In this document: positions 17,699-26,444 of the stretch, piece by piece
Layout: each line of letters opens with the position of its first letter
Position numbering within the stretch: the stretch's first letter is position 1
Assembly (NCBI GenBank): GCA_910578475.1
Contig: CAJTRK010000002.1
Coordinates: 62,001-126,000, forward strand
Direction of reading: 5' to 3'
DNA from: an uncultured Lachnospiraceae bacterium
Lineage (GTDB): Bacteria; Bacillota; Clostridia; Lachnospirales; Lachnospiraceae
Length of the DNA: 64,000 nucleotides
The notes under the pieces: generated by a model
The model's database searches: none
The model's input: only the letters and a program-made list of their open reading frames with translations
What the model was told of the DNA's origin: nothing
Translations under genes and position numbers: made by a program

Positions 17699-18192
17699 AT
17701 GGATGAGAAACTTAGGAACATGACTTCTATATATATAACAAAAGGGGATGAAATGCTATTGCTTTTTCGGCAGCACGGCAGCGTTGTGAGCGATACATGG
17801 GTTGGGTCTGCGGGAGGCCATTTTGAAGAGAATGAACTAAACAATCCAAGAGCATGTGTGTTGAGAGAACTGAAAGAAGAATTAGGAATAAGTGAAAGTG
17901 GTATCAGAAATCTGCTGCTGCGGTATGTTACTTTGCGGAGAATGAAAGGAGAAATTCGGCAGAATTACTTTTTTTCGCGGAACTGAACAATGAGGCGAGT
18001 AATCAGATTGTATCAACGGAAGGGATAAGCAGGTGGTTTGCATTTTCGGAACTGTCGGCATTGGATATGCCATATACCGCTAAATTTGTTATGGAGCATT
18101 ATATGAAGATTGGACGAAGGACAAATGATATGTATGTAGGTGTGGCTGATGGGGAACGGGTTAATTTTACAAAATTGTCGGAATACGAATAA
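17699..18192 (+). pseudogene. Nudix hydrolase gene, frameshifted
   Basis: The first part (17699-17986) encodes MDEKLRNMTSIYITKGDEM..., with the Nudix box GGHFEENELNNPRACVLREL followed by KEELGI, so metal-binding REL-x-EE is intact. The frame ends at TGA 17984-17986 just after a run of seven T (17969-17975). Shifting by one base at that run restores a coherent continuation (AELNNEASNQIVSTEG, RWFAFSELSALDMPYT) to TAA 18190-18192, giving a protein of about 164 residues, normal for Nudix enzymes. Thus one T is missing relative to an intact gene. It may be a true pseudogene, a slippage-prone gene, or a sequencing error. Intact homologues hydrolyse nucleoside diphosphate derivatives; substrate unknown. 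Confidence 0.8.
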
Positions 18193-18334
18193 AAACCGGC
18201 GCAGTTCTGAACACATTCTGGATGCTGTAAGGCAGTATTAGTTAAAATAGACAGGTATTTTAACAGACTGAAAAATATAGTGGTTTGTTCGTATGTAATA
18301 TGATAAAATACCAGTAAAAGCAGGAGGTGAGTCC

Positions 18335-19281
18335 ATGAATACAGATACTACCATAGCGAAAAACATTCGTGTGGCTGATGAGAAAGCCAGCTATGATGCG
18401 GCCTGTAAGCGGCTGCTTTCGGAAAAGATTATTCTGGCATGGATTATGAAGAACTGCCTGGAAGAATACCGTGACTATGATGTGGAAGAGATTGCGGAAA
18501 AATATATTGAAGGTACACCGCAGGTGGGCGAAGTGGCAGTTTCCCCGGATGAATCCAATCGTGTTTCTATGATACAGGGAGCTGGCAACGAAGATACTTC
18601 TCTAACGGAGGGAACTGTTACCTATGATATCCGCTTTCTTGCGATAGCTCCTGTATCCGGGAATTGATTCGTTTGATTATCAATATAGAAGCACAGAATG
18701 ATTTTTATCCGGGTTATCCGCTGATAAAGAGGGGAATCTATTACTGCAGCCGGATGATTTCTGCCCAATATGGAACAGAGTTTAAAAATTCCCACTATGA
18801 GAATATCAAAAAAGTATACAGCATATGGATTTGCATGAATCCGCCAAAGAACCGTGAAAACAGCATTACCCGTTATTATATTGCGGAAGAAAATTTGGCG
18901 GGCAGTGTAAAGGAACGAAAAGCAGATTACGATTTGATGGCGGCTGTTATGATTTGTCTTGGGAAAGAGGGAGATTCGGGTACAGATTTATTAAAACTGT
19001 TGAATGTGCTTCTGTCTACGGAAACATGTTCACAGGATAAGTGCCAGATATTGGAGGAAGATTTTCATATCAGAATGACTCAGACATTGGAAAGTGAGGT
19101 GTCGCTTATGTGTAATTTAAGTAAGGGTGTGGAGGAGAAAGGAATTGAAAAGGGAAGACAGGAAGGAATCATAGCTATGGTATCAGCATTAAAGGATTTA
19201 CAAATTGCAGACAGCATTATTCTGAATAAAATCCAGGAAAAGTTTCATTTGGCGGAAGAGACAGCTAAAATGTATTTGTAA
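18335..19281 (+). pseudogene. Rpn-family recombination-promoting nuclease/putative transposase, frameshifted
   Basis: The first frame (18335-18666, 110 residues, preceded by AGGAGGTGA) has the family N-terminus ASYDAACKRLLSEKIILAWI and YDIRFLAIAPVSG, then a premature TGA. The second frame from about 18660 resumes with LIRLIINIEAQNDFYPGYPL, including the PD-(D/E)XK-type acidic E-x-Q motif (EAQND), and runs to the typical tail EEKGIEKGRQEGIIAMV and KEFHLAEET-like C-terminus. One G missing in the GGG at 18659-18661 explains the split. Rpn proteins are DNA nucleases related to transposase_31 and often occur as decaying multicopy genes in Lachnospiraceae. No terminal inverted repeats of a transposon are visible. 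Confidence 0.85.
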
Positions 19282-19337
19282 GTATAACAGGCAGAGCATA
19301 TCCGTGTTCTGCCTGAAATAATATTACGAGATTTTTT

Positions 19338-19405
19338 GCACTTAGGTATGTTATGGAGCACCATACCTTATGCACTTGGTTATGATATGGAGAACCTTAT
19401 CATAA
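19338..19405 (+). repeat. Two tandem imperfect hairpin repeats
   Basis: Unit 1 (19338-19371) and unit 2 (19372-19405) are about 34 bases each, both beginning GCACTT and carrying GGTTATG/GGTATG ... ATGGAG-ACC. Unit 1 contains AGGTATG/CATACCT and unit 2 TTATGAT/ATCATAA inverted arms. They lie between the Rpn remnant and the next lipoprotein gene. No T-tract makes either a standard terminator; they may be remnants of a small repeat element. Confidence 0.6.
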
Positions 19406-19495
19406 GTAAAGATATCGAAAGAACGGCTGCCGAAAAGAACGGCGGTAAAAAGAGAGGATTTTGCGTCCGGACAGTTCATGAAATAAGAGGCAATC

Positions 19496-20500
19496 ATGAT
19501 TTTAAAGCATAATATATCGAATATATCCGTAGTCTCGCTTTGCATTTTAGCATTGAGCGGCTGCGGCGGCCAAAAGAACAATGAAAAGATACAATCCTCT
19601 GTCGAAGTACGGAATGCGGTTTTGGAAGCATATGAACATCCGGAGGCATCCGTGAAAGAAAACCGGATGCAAGGCGGAGCTGCATCGGGAACCTTACATA
19701 AAATGCCGCAGGAAGAAAACGGACTCCTGGAGCTGTATGCCGGCGGAGATGTCCTGTCCCTTTCCGTAAATCGGGGCAAAGCGCCCATGTCACCACAGGA
19801 GCTTTTAACAGGGAACCTCATCCTTTATGACCGGTTCCGGACCGATGGCTGGATTTTTGAATGGCTGATTTCCGATTATGATGCTTCTGACAGCGACCGT
19901 CTGTTTCTGGAAGAATGCGTATTATTGATATCGAAGGAAGACGGTACGGAAGATACGCAGGTTATCCATGTGGAAGCAGAAGGAGAATATGGCGTCTGGG
20001 TTTCTGTTGAACACAAGTTTGAATATGTGGATGTTAATTTTGACGGGATTCCGGATTTGCTGATTTGCACGGGGCATCACGGAAACCAGGGATTATTGAC
20101 GTATTATTGCTTTTTACAGACAGAGAATGGCTTTGCAGAGGCGCCGACGTTTACGGAAATTGCCAATCCGGCGATTGATGCGCAAAATCAGCTGATACTC
20201 AGCCAATGGCGTAATGATGCGGCCTCCCATAGTTGGGCAGAGTATCGATGTCAGGACGATACTTATGTTTTGTACAGGGAATTATGCGAAGATATGGACG
20301 AGGATGCGGATGCCGATGAGGTCGTATGGGTATGGACGGTCAACGGACAGGAAATCGGCAGAAGCGACGAACTTTCCGGAGAAGAAATAGATGATTTAAT
20401 CTATAATGAAAACAGTGAATGGGGAATTGCGGGGGACAGATGGCGGACGCTGTACAATCATGGACTTACGACAGATTACAGTATTTACAGCACGCCATAG
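19496..20500 (+). CDS. Lipoprotein with calcium-loop-like C-terminal domain
   Basis: 334 residues. Signal with lipobox LALSGC (Cys near 23). The first half has no recognised domain; around residues 178-200 there is FEYVDVNFDGIPDLLICTGHHGNQG, an acidic loop (DVNFDGIPDL) as in XAC2610-type or FG-GAP/dockerin-like calcium loops. The C-terminus is acidic (CEDMDEDADADEVVW). A GAGG box six bases upstream supports the ATG. It stands between the decayed Rpn gene and pdp and has no obvious functional partner; likely an accessory surface protein. Function unknown. Confidence 0.65.
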   Translation: MILKHNISNISVVSLCILALSGCGGQKNNEKIQSSVEVRNAVLEAYEHPEASVKENRMQGGAASGTLHKMPQEENGLLELYAGGDVLSLSVNRGKAPMSPQELLTGNLILYDRFRTDGWIFEWLISDYDASDSDRLFLEECVLLISKEDGTEDTQVIHVEAEGEYGVWVSVEHKFEYVDVNFDGIPDLLICTGHHGNQGLLTYYCFLQTENGFAEAPTFTEIANPAIDAQNQLILSQWRNDAASHSWAEYRCQDDTYVLYRELCEDMDEDADADEVVWVWTVNGQEIGRSDELSGEEIDDLIYNENSEWGIAGDRWRTLYNHGLTTDYSIYSTP

Positions 20501-20524
20501 AAAGAAAGGGAGGGTTTTTGCGCG

Positions 20525-21829
20525 ATGAGAATGTACGACCTGATTATGAAAAAAAGAAACGGCGCCGCGCTTGACGCGGAAGAAATCGACTATATGATTC
20601 GGGAATATACAGCGGATAAAATTCCCGATTACCAGATGGCGGCAATGATGATGGCCGTTTATTTCCGGGGGATGACGAAGGAAGAGACGGCGGCGCTCAC
20701 GATGGCGATGGCGCACAGCGGCGATATGCTCGACCTGTCGGCTGTTGAGGGCGTCAAGGCCGATAAGCATTCCACGGGAGGCGTCGGAGATAAGACTTCC
20801 ATAGCGCTGATGCCGATGGTGGCGGCTTGCGGCCTGAAAATTGCCAAAATGAGCGGAAGAGGGCTTGGACATACCGGAGGAACCATCGACAAACTGGAAA
20901 GTTTTCCGGGATTTTCCACGGGAATATCCACCGCACAGTTCATGGAGCAGGTAAACCGTATCGGCATTTCCATCATGGGGCAGACTTTGTCGCTTGCGCC
21001 CGCGGACAAAAAGCTGTATGCGCTCCGGGACGTTACGGCGACGGTCGATAATCTGTCCTTAATTGCAAGTTCCATTATGAGTAAAAAGCTTGCTTCCGGT
21101 GCGGATGCAATCGTTCTCGATGTGAAGACGGGAAGCGGCGCTTTTATGAAGAAAGAAGAAGACGCTTTTGCGCTTGCAAGGGAAATGGTCATGCTCGGAA
21201 ATCATGCGGGCCGGAAAACGATTGCGGTCGTTACGGATATGGACCAGCCTTTGGGCCTGGCGGTCGGCAATGCGCTGGAAGTGAAGGAAGCAATCGAAAC
21301 GCTGCGCGGAAACGGGCCGGAGGACTTTCTGACATTGTGTATGACGCTTGGCACGCAGATGCTTCTTGCGGGCGGAAAAGCGGAAACGGAAGCGCAGGCG
21401 GAAGCGATGCTGCGAAAGGTTATCGAAGACGGTTCGGCACTTCGGAAACTGGCGCAGTTTGTGGAGGCGCAGGGCGGCGACGCGGCCGCGGTCTATGATA
21501 CTTCGCTGCTTCCACAGGCTGAAATCGTGGAAGAAGTGTACGCCCGCGAAGAGGGCTGTCTTACCAGAATGGTCTGCGATGAAATCGGAACGTGCGCATT
21601 GATGCTTGGCGGCGGGAGAGAGACAAAAGATAGCGAAATCGACCTTTCCGTCGGAATTGTGCTGCACAAAAAGGTCGGCGATTATGTAAAAAAGGGTGAC
21701 GCTCTTGCTGCAATTTACGCAAACGATGCAGGAAAACTTGCAGCGGCCAGAGAACGCTTCCTGAAAGCCTGTTATTTTGGGGAAAAAGCGCCGGATGCCG
21801 GAAAGTTCATCAAAGGAATTGTCCGTTGA
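20525..21829 (+). CDS. pdp: Pyrimidine-nucleoside phosphorylase
   Basis: Reversibly phosphorolyses uridine, thymidine and deoxyuridine to base and (deoxy)ribose 1-phosphate in nucleoside salvage. 434 residues, normal length. The signature SGRGLGHTGGTIDKLESFPG is at about residues 113-132; phosphate-binding KHSTGGVGDKTS precedes it; the C-terminal PYNP domain GIVLHKKVGDYVKKGDALA is complete. A GGGAGGG box lies about ten bases before the ATG. It is a monocistronic or terminal gene: a strong terminator follows immediately after the stop. Confidence 0.95.
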   Translation: MRMYDLIMKKRNGAALDAEEIDYMIREYTADKIPDYQMAAMMMAVYFRGMTKEETAALTMAMAHSGDMLDLSAVEGVKADKHSTGGVGDKTSIALMPMVAACGLKIAKMSGRGLGHTGGTIDKLESFPGFSTGISTAQFMEQVNRIGISIMGQTLSLAPADKKLYALRDVTATVDNLSLIASSIMSKKLASGADAIVLDVKTGSGAFMKKEEDAFALAREMVMLGNHAGRKTIAVVTDMDQPLGLAVGNALEVKEAIETLRGNGPEDFLTLCMTLGTQMLLAGGKAETEAQAEAMLRKVIEDGSALRKLAQFVEAQGGDAAAVYDTSLLPQAEIVEEVYAREEGCLTRMVCDEIGTCALMLGGGRETKDSEIDLSVGIVLHKKVGDYVKKGDALAAIYANDAGKLAAARERFLKACYFGEKAPDAGKFIKGIVR

Positions 21830-21834
21830 CATGC

Positions 21835-21878
21835 GGGGGGACGAAAGGATTGATTTGTCATCAAAACGCCCCCCTTTT
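21835..21878 (+). terminator. Terminator after pdp with nested hairpin
   Basis: Six G (21835-21840) pair with six C (21869-21874), continued by CG/CG; an inner hairpin TTGAT-TTGTC-ATCAA sits at 21850-21864; TTTT follows. The structure ends only 13 bp before the yqfC start codon. Confidence 0.85.
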
Positions 21879-21891
21879 CATATACTGTACC

Positions 21892-22179
21892 ATGAGAAAA
21901 ACGTTAAAACCTTCTTTATCCAGACAAAAAGAAATGATTGTTGAATCTCTGAAACTGCCAAGAGATACCATGCTTGGAGATTCCATTGTGACCGTTACCG
22001 GAAACAGGGAGGCTTTTATTGAAAATTATAAAGGGATTCTGGAATATACGAAAGAATCCATTGTTCTGCAGGGGAAAAACTGCCGAATCAGTTTTCAGGG
22101 GAAAAAACTGTCAATCGAATACTATACCAATGAAGACATGAAAATAGGGGGCTATATAGAATGCGTCCGCTATTTTTAG
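21892..22179 (+). CDS. yqfC: YqfC-family sporulation protein
   Basis: 95 residues, as in Bacillus YqfC (about 93). Characteristic pattern: LKLPRDTMLGDSIVTVTGNREAFIENYKGILEYT, with the conserved LP-D and 'I-NY-GI-' parts of the YabP/YqfC superfamily. In Bacillus subtilis yqfC and yqfD are adjacent, mother-cell (sigma-E) sporulation genes, and YqfD is again the next gene here. The ATG at 21892 gives the family length but has no Shine-Dalgarno; a TTG at 21826 with AAAGGA would add 22 atypical residues and read through the terminator. A sequence CATATACT (21879-21886) resembles a sigma-E -10 box. Confidence 0.85.
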   Translation: MRKTLKPSLSRQKEMIVESLKLPRDTMLGDSIVTVTGNREAFIENYKGILEYTKESIVLQGKNCRISFQGKKLSIEYYTNEDMKIGGYIECVRYF

Positions 22180-22247
22180 GCTTATAAGAGATTGCTGTAA
22201 TCGTGGGATGTGCGTCTTGTCAGGCTGAGCGGGAATGGAGGAATCCG

Positions 22248-23522
22248 ATGCTTCATTGGATACAATATGTTAAGGGGTATGTTTCCATCAAAGTATGGGG
22301 CTATTCCACGGAACGTTTTTTAAATCTGTGCGGAAATCATGACATTCTGGTCTGGGATATTGAGAATCATGGCGATTATTATACGATGAAGGTCAGTGTA
22401 AAAGGTTTTTTTGCTTTAAAATCGCTTCTGAAAAAGACCGGAACCAGGGCAGTTGTCCTGCAAAGGTATGGACTGCCTTTTTTTGTGCCCAAAATGAAAA
22501 AAAGAAAAATATTCGTTACCGGACTGCTTATCTGTATGCTGTTCTGGATACTGACCGGGTTTTTTATATGGGATATCAAGATAGAAGGAAACTATTCGCT
22601 GACGGAAGATGTGCTGATGGACTATCTGGAAACGCAGGGCGTTCATACCGCGATGCGAAAGAAAAATCTGCAGATAGAAGAATTGGAAATGCAGCTTCGG
22701 GAAGAATATGATATAATTACCTGGGCATCGCTTCGGGTGGACGGAACGACGTTAGTCATCCAGATACGGGAAAACGAACTGGCGGACAATGAATATAACA
22801 GTCAGCCGGAGGCGGAAAACGTCGAACCCGGTTTTGATGCGGCAAGCGGAAAAGATATTGTCGCGTCCAAAGACGGCGTCATTGTTTACATGATAACGAG
22901 AAAAGGCGTTCCGCAGGTGGCGGTAGGCGACACCGTAGAGAAGGGACAGATTCTTGTGAGCGGCGCCGTGCCTGTTTATAATGAAGATACGACCATACGC
23001 AGATATCAGTATTATGAAGCGGATGCGGATATCATGATTATGTATGAAAAATCTCTTTGTGTGGAGCGAAAGACAGCCTGGCAGGATAAGGAGTATTCGG
23101 GACGGGAAAAAAATATTTTACTGCTCGGTTTTCAGGATAAAGAATGGAATCTTTCCGCTGGAAAAGTGAAGTTTGAAACATATGACGTTTCAGGGGAAAA
23201 GAAGCAGGTACAGCTTCTTGACCATCTGTTTCTTCCCGTTTTTTACGGAGTCAAGCAGGCGAAAGAGTATACGCTTGTGCCGAAGGTACATACGGAAGAA
23301 GAAATGCAGCAGATTATGGAAGAGGAATGGAATAAAATATTACAGACTTTAGATGAAAAAAGTGTACAAATTATAGAAAAGAATGTTACAATAAATAAGA
23401 ATAGGGAATTTTGGGTTCTGAATGCGCATATGCAGCTGATGGAGGAAGCAATACAGACGGTTCCGAATACGACGGAACAAATCCCGGTTACGGAAAGGGA
23501 AGAAGAGGTATCGACAGAATAG
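22248..23522 (+). CDS. yqfD: Sporulation protein YqfD
   Basis: 424 residues (Bacillus YqfD about 400). Soluble N-terminal part starting MLHWIQYVKGYVSIKVWG and ERFLNLCGNHDILVWDI, one membrane helix IFVTGLLICMLFWILTGFFIW (about 87-108), then an extracytoplasmic domain beginning with IKIEGNYSLTEDVLMDYLETQGV, typical of this family. Start chosen at ATG 22248 because GGAGG (22236-22240) lies seven bases before it. YqfD is needed for efficient sporulation in Bacillus and is expressed in the mother cell. It is followed by phoH after 3 bp, indicating co-transcription. Confidence 0.92.
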   Translation: MLHWIQYVKGYVSIKVWGYSTERFLNLCGNHDILVWDIENHGDYYTMKVSVKGFFALKSLLKKTGTRAVVLQRYGLPFFVPKMKKRKIFVTGLLICMLFWILTGFFIWDIKIEGNYSLTEDVLMDYLETQGVHTAMRKKNLQIEELEMQLREEYDIITWASLRVDGTTLVIQIRENELADNEYNSQPEAENVEPGFDAASGKDIVASKDGVIVYMITRKGVPQVAVGDTVEKGQILVSGAVPVYNEDTTIRRYQYYEADADIMIMYEKSLCVERKTAWQDKEYSGREKNILLLGFQDKEWNLSAGKVKFETYDVSGEKKQVQLLDHLFLPVFYGVKQAKEYTLVPKVHTEEEMQQIMEEEWNKILQTLDEKSVQIIEKNVTINKNREFWVLNAHMQLMEEAIQTVPNTTEQIPVTEREEEVSTE

Positions 23523-23525
23523 CCT

Positions 23526-24548
23526 ATGGATGAATTTACGACAAGAATGGATGTTCCGATGGAACATATGCGGAATCTTTTCGGGGAGTACGACACTTAT
23601 ATTAAGAAACTTGAAAAAGATTTCCATGTTATGATAATTAACAGAGACGGCGTTGTGAAAATCAGCGGCCGAAGAGAAGATGTGGAAAAAGCGGCCAAAA
23701 CGGTGCGGGAGCTCGTAATGCTGTCGGAGAGAGGAACCGTTTTGCAGGAACAGAATATAGATTATGCAATCGAACTGGGAAAAGAGAATCAGGAAGAAAT
23801 GCTTTTGGCCATAGACGGTGACTGCATCTGTCATACGATGAGCGGAAAGCCGGTGAAGCCGAAAACGCTCGGGCAGAAACAATATGTGGACGCAATCCGG
23901 AACAATATGATTGTATTTGGGCTCGGTCCGGCAGGAACAGGGAAAACCTATCTTGCAATGGCAATGGCGATAACCGCCTTTAAAAACAATGAGGTAAGCC
24001 GGATTATTTTAACCAGGCCGGCCATTGAGGCTGGAGAAAAGCTCGGCTTTCTGCCGGGTGACTTACAAAGCAAGGTAGACCCTTATCTGCGGCCTCTGTA
24101 TGATGCGCTTTATCAAATCATGGGGGCGGACAGTTTTACGAAAAATATGGAAAAGGGACTGATTGAAGTCGCGCCGCTTGCCTATATGCGCGGCAGAACG
24201 CTGGATAACGCCTATATTATTCTGGATGAAGCGCAGAATACGACGCCGGCGCAGATGAAAATGTTCCTGACAAGAATCGGATTCGGCTCCAAAGTCGTGA
24301 TTACGGGCGACGCATCTCAGAAAGATTTGGCGCCGGATGCCAAATCGGGGCTGGACGTCGCTGCAAAAGTGCTTTCCAAAATTGAGGATATCGCGTTTTG
24401 CCAGCTGACGAGCAAAGATGTCGTCAGACACCCGCTTGTCCAGAAAATCGTCAAGGCCTATGAGAATTATGAGGCAAAAGAGAACAATTATTTTAAAAAC
24501 TACGACAAGAAACATCGAGGCAGGAAGTTTGAGCATGGAAGAAAATAA
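23526..24548 (+). CDS. phoH: PhoH-like ATPase
   Basis: 340 residues. An N-terminal KH-like segment (about 5-70, VMIINRDGVVKISGRREDVEKA) precedes the P-loop ATPase. Walker A GPAGTGKT at 134-141, Walker B ILDEAQNTT from 232, and GDASQKDLAP downstream. PhoH-type proteins with this layout belong to the YqfE/YbeZ group, cytosolic ATPases linked to RNA metabolism and ribosome maturation, working with YbeY. YbeY is encoded two genes downstream, as in Bacillus. The exact RNA substrate is unknown. Confidence 0.95.
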   Translation: MDEFTTRMDVPMEHMRNLFGEYDTYIKKLEKDFHVMIINRDGVVKISGRREDVEKAAKTVRELVMLSERGTVLQEQNIDYAIELGKENQEEMLLAIDGDCICHTMSGKPVKPKTLGQKQYVDAIRNNMIVFGLGPAGTGKTYLAMAMAITAFKNNEVSRIILTRPAIEAGEKLGFLPGDLQSKVDPYLRPLYDALYQIMGADSFTKNMEKGLIEVAPLAYMRGRTLDNAYIILDEAQNTTPAQMKMFLTRIGFGSKVVITGDASQKDLAPDAKSGLDVAAKVLSKIEDIAFCQLTSKDVVRHPLVQKIVKAYENYEAKENNYFKNYDKKHRGRKFEHGRK

Positions 24549-25905
24549 GGAAATCATTCAAAATACAAAAGTAATTACGAATACACAGGTTCCCGGGAAG
24601 GAACCGGCTGCGCCCAACGTAAAAAATGTGAAAAAGACACAGACCGCGGAAGTTGTGAAGAATCAGGAAGATATTAAGGAAGATATGATAAGAAAAGATG
24701 ATGAAGAAAACGGAAAAAAGCAGAAAATATTGAAATATCTGCAGTTTTTCCTGATGTTCTTTCTGGCAGGCATCATTGCCGGAGCCGGCTCTTTTTTTTA
24801 CGGATGTGAAAGCGCGGATATTATCTGCAACACCATAATGGTAATGCTCGGGACAGGCATGGTTATTTTTGCGCTGTTTTTCAGTGAAGTCAATAACCTT
24901 TATTATTATGCGAATCAGGGAAAGTACGGAAAATTTGTTTTGTTTTATCTGGCCGCAATGGCCTTATCCCTCGTTTTTCCGCTGTTGCCGGTATCCGGCT
25001 GGCCTTTTCTCGTTGTCTTTGTGATTCTGAGCCTGTTCAGCAACAGCATATCCGGACTGGTCGCCGGAAGCGTCTGCCTGATGCTTCCTGTCATTCTGCA
25101 AAATACCGGAAGCAGCCGGGAATTTATGCTGTATTTTTTCAGCGGACTCGTTGGAATCCTGGTATTCAGCAGACTGAACGAAGACTTCAGGGTAGGGCTT
25201 CCCGTCTTTATTTCCTTAATCTGTCTGACGGTCTGTCTTTCCGCGAATATTATTTTATTTGAGCGGGAAAGACTGTCCATTTCGCAGTTCACCTTTGTGG
25301 CAATCAATATTATGGTGAATTTTATTCTGCTGATGATTACATTGAAAATATTTAACGGAAGCGTGATTCACCGGTACAGAGACCGGTATATGGATTTGAA
25401 TGACCCGGAATTTCCGCTGCTTGTTCAGTTGAAAGAATATAATAAATCGGAATATTATCGGGCAATCCATACGGCTTATCTGGGAGACCGGATTGCAAAA
25501 CGGCTTGGCATTAACGATGTAGTGGTCAAAGCCTGCGGATATTATCACAGGATTGGCATTTTGAAAGGAGAGAACACCTGGGATAATGTAAAATTAATTT
25601 GTGAGGAATACCGTATTCCGGAAGATACCCGGAAAGTTTTAAAAGAATATCTGACAAGGCCGGACAAGGTTATCGCAAAAGAAACGACCGTGCTGATGTT
25701 TGCCGACTGTATAGTCAGAACCATTCTCGATGAATTCAGCAAAGATTCGAAAGCAGAATTAAATTATAAGCAGATTATCGATACGGTGTTTAATAAAAAA
25801 ATGGAATCCGGCGCTTTGTCGGAAAGCGATATCTCCATAGCCCAGATGCGTGAAATGAGAAAACTTTTTAAAGCGGAGCAATTATACTATGACTTTTTAC
25901 GTTGA
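24535..25905 (+). CDS. PgpH-locus membrane protein with degenerate HD domain
   Basis: 456 residues; overlaps phoH by 14 bases. It occupies the position of pgpH (yqfF), the 7TM-HD cyclic-di-AMP phosphodiesterase of Bacillus and Listeria (about 710 residues), but lacks the large extracytoplasmic N-terminal domain. After a Lys/Glu-rich cytoplasmic start (1-62) come about seven membrane helices (63-280), then an HD-like domain (290-456). The HD motif YYHDIG is replaced by YYHRIG (His338-Arg339), and the downstream metal-binding histidines of PgpH are not seen; His312 (AIHTAYLGD) remains. It is probably not an active phosphodiesterase and may be a regulatory or sensing relative. The start at ATG 24535 gives MEENKEIIQ. 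Confidence 0.8.
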   Translation: MEENKEIIQNTKVITNTQVPGKEPAAPNVKNVKKTQTAEVVKNQEDIKEDMIRKDDEENGKKQKILKYLQFFLMFFLAGIIAGAGSFFYGCESADIICNTIMVMLGTGMVIFALFFSEVNNLYYYANQGKYGKFVLFYLAAMALSLVFPLLPVSGWPFLVVFVILSLFSNSISGLVAGSVCLMLPVILQNTGSSREFMLYFFSGLVGILVFSRLNEDFRVGLPVFISLICLTVCLSANIILFERERLSISQFTFVAINIMVNFILLMITLKIFNGSVIHRYRDRYMDLNDPEFPLLVQLKEYNKSEYYRAIHTAYLGDRIAKRLGINDVVVKACGYYHRIGILKGENTWDNVKLICEEYRIPEDTRKVLKEYLTRPDKVIAKETTVLMFADCIVRTILDEFSKDSKAELNYKQIIDTVFNKKMESGALSESDISIAQMREMRKLFKAEQLYYDFLR

Positions 25906-26392
25906 AAATGATACGGAGAAAGAATTTTCTTTTTCCCCGGAGGCAGTTTTTAAAGAAGTTGCGGTGGCGGTTTTAGAGGCGGAGAATTGTCCCTATGAAG
26001 CAAGCGTCAATCTGCTTCTGACGGATAATGAAAACATTCGGAAATACAACCGGGAATACCGTAATATTGATAAGGAAACGGATGTGTTGTCTTTTCCCAA
26101 TCTGGATTTTGAACGGGAAGGCGATTTTGTGGTTACCGAGGAAACGGAAGCGGACTGTTTCGACCCGGACAGCGGGGAACTGTTGTTGGGTGATATTATG
26201 ATTTCCGTCGATAAAGTAACGGAGCAGGCGGCGGAATATGGGCACAGTGAGCGGAGGGAATTTGCATTTCTTGCGGCGCACAGCATGTTTCATCTGTGCG
26301 GTTACGACCATATGACGGCAGAGGAAGCGGCTGTTATGGAGCAGAAACAGGAGGCGGTTCTGGAACAGCTCGGTATTGTGCGGGAAGCTTAA
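25889..26392 (+). CDS. ybeY: Endoribonuclease/rRNA maturation factor YbeY
   Basis: 167 residues. Zinc motif H-x3-H-x5-H is HSMFHLCGYDH near residues 130-140. Upstream conserved strand YRNIDKETDVLSFPN matches the 'TDVLSFP' signature, and LLLGDIMIS matches 'LGDI.I'. YbeY is a metal-dependent endonuclease involved in 16S rRNA 3'-end maturation and ribosome quality control. It overlaps the preceding gene by 17 bases and completes the yqfC-yqfD-phoH-(pgpH)-ybeY order. Normal length. Confidence 0.96.
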   Translation: MTFYVENDTEKEFSFSPEAVFKEVAVAVLEAENCPYEASVNLLLTDNENIRKYNREYRNIDKETDVLSFPNLDFEREGDFVVTEETEADCFDPDSGELLLGDIMISVDKVTEQAAEYGHSERREFAFLAAHSMFHLCGYDHMTAEEAAVMEQKQEAVLEQLGIVREA

Positions 26393-26444
26393 AGAACGTA
26401 TTTTCAGGCATGGTGGCAGTTTAAGATACAGGAAGGCATGAAGG

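Noticed and set aside
17572..19500. Complete insertion sequence or prophage
   Set aside because: No terminal inverted repeats, target-site duplication, integrase or att site could be found; only a decayed Rpn-type gene.
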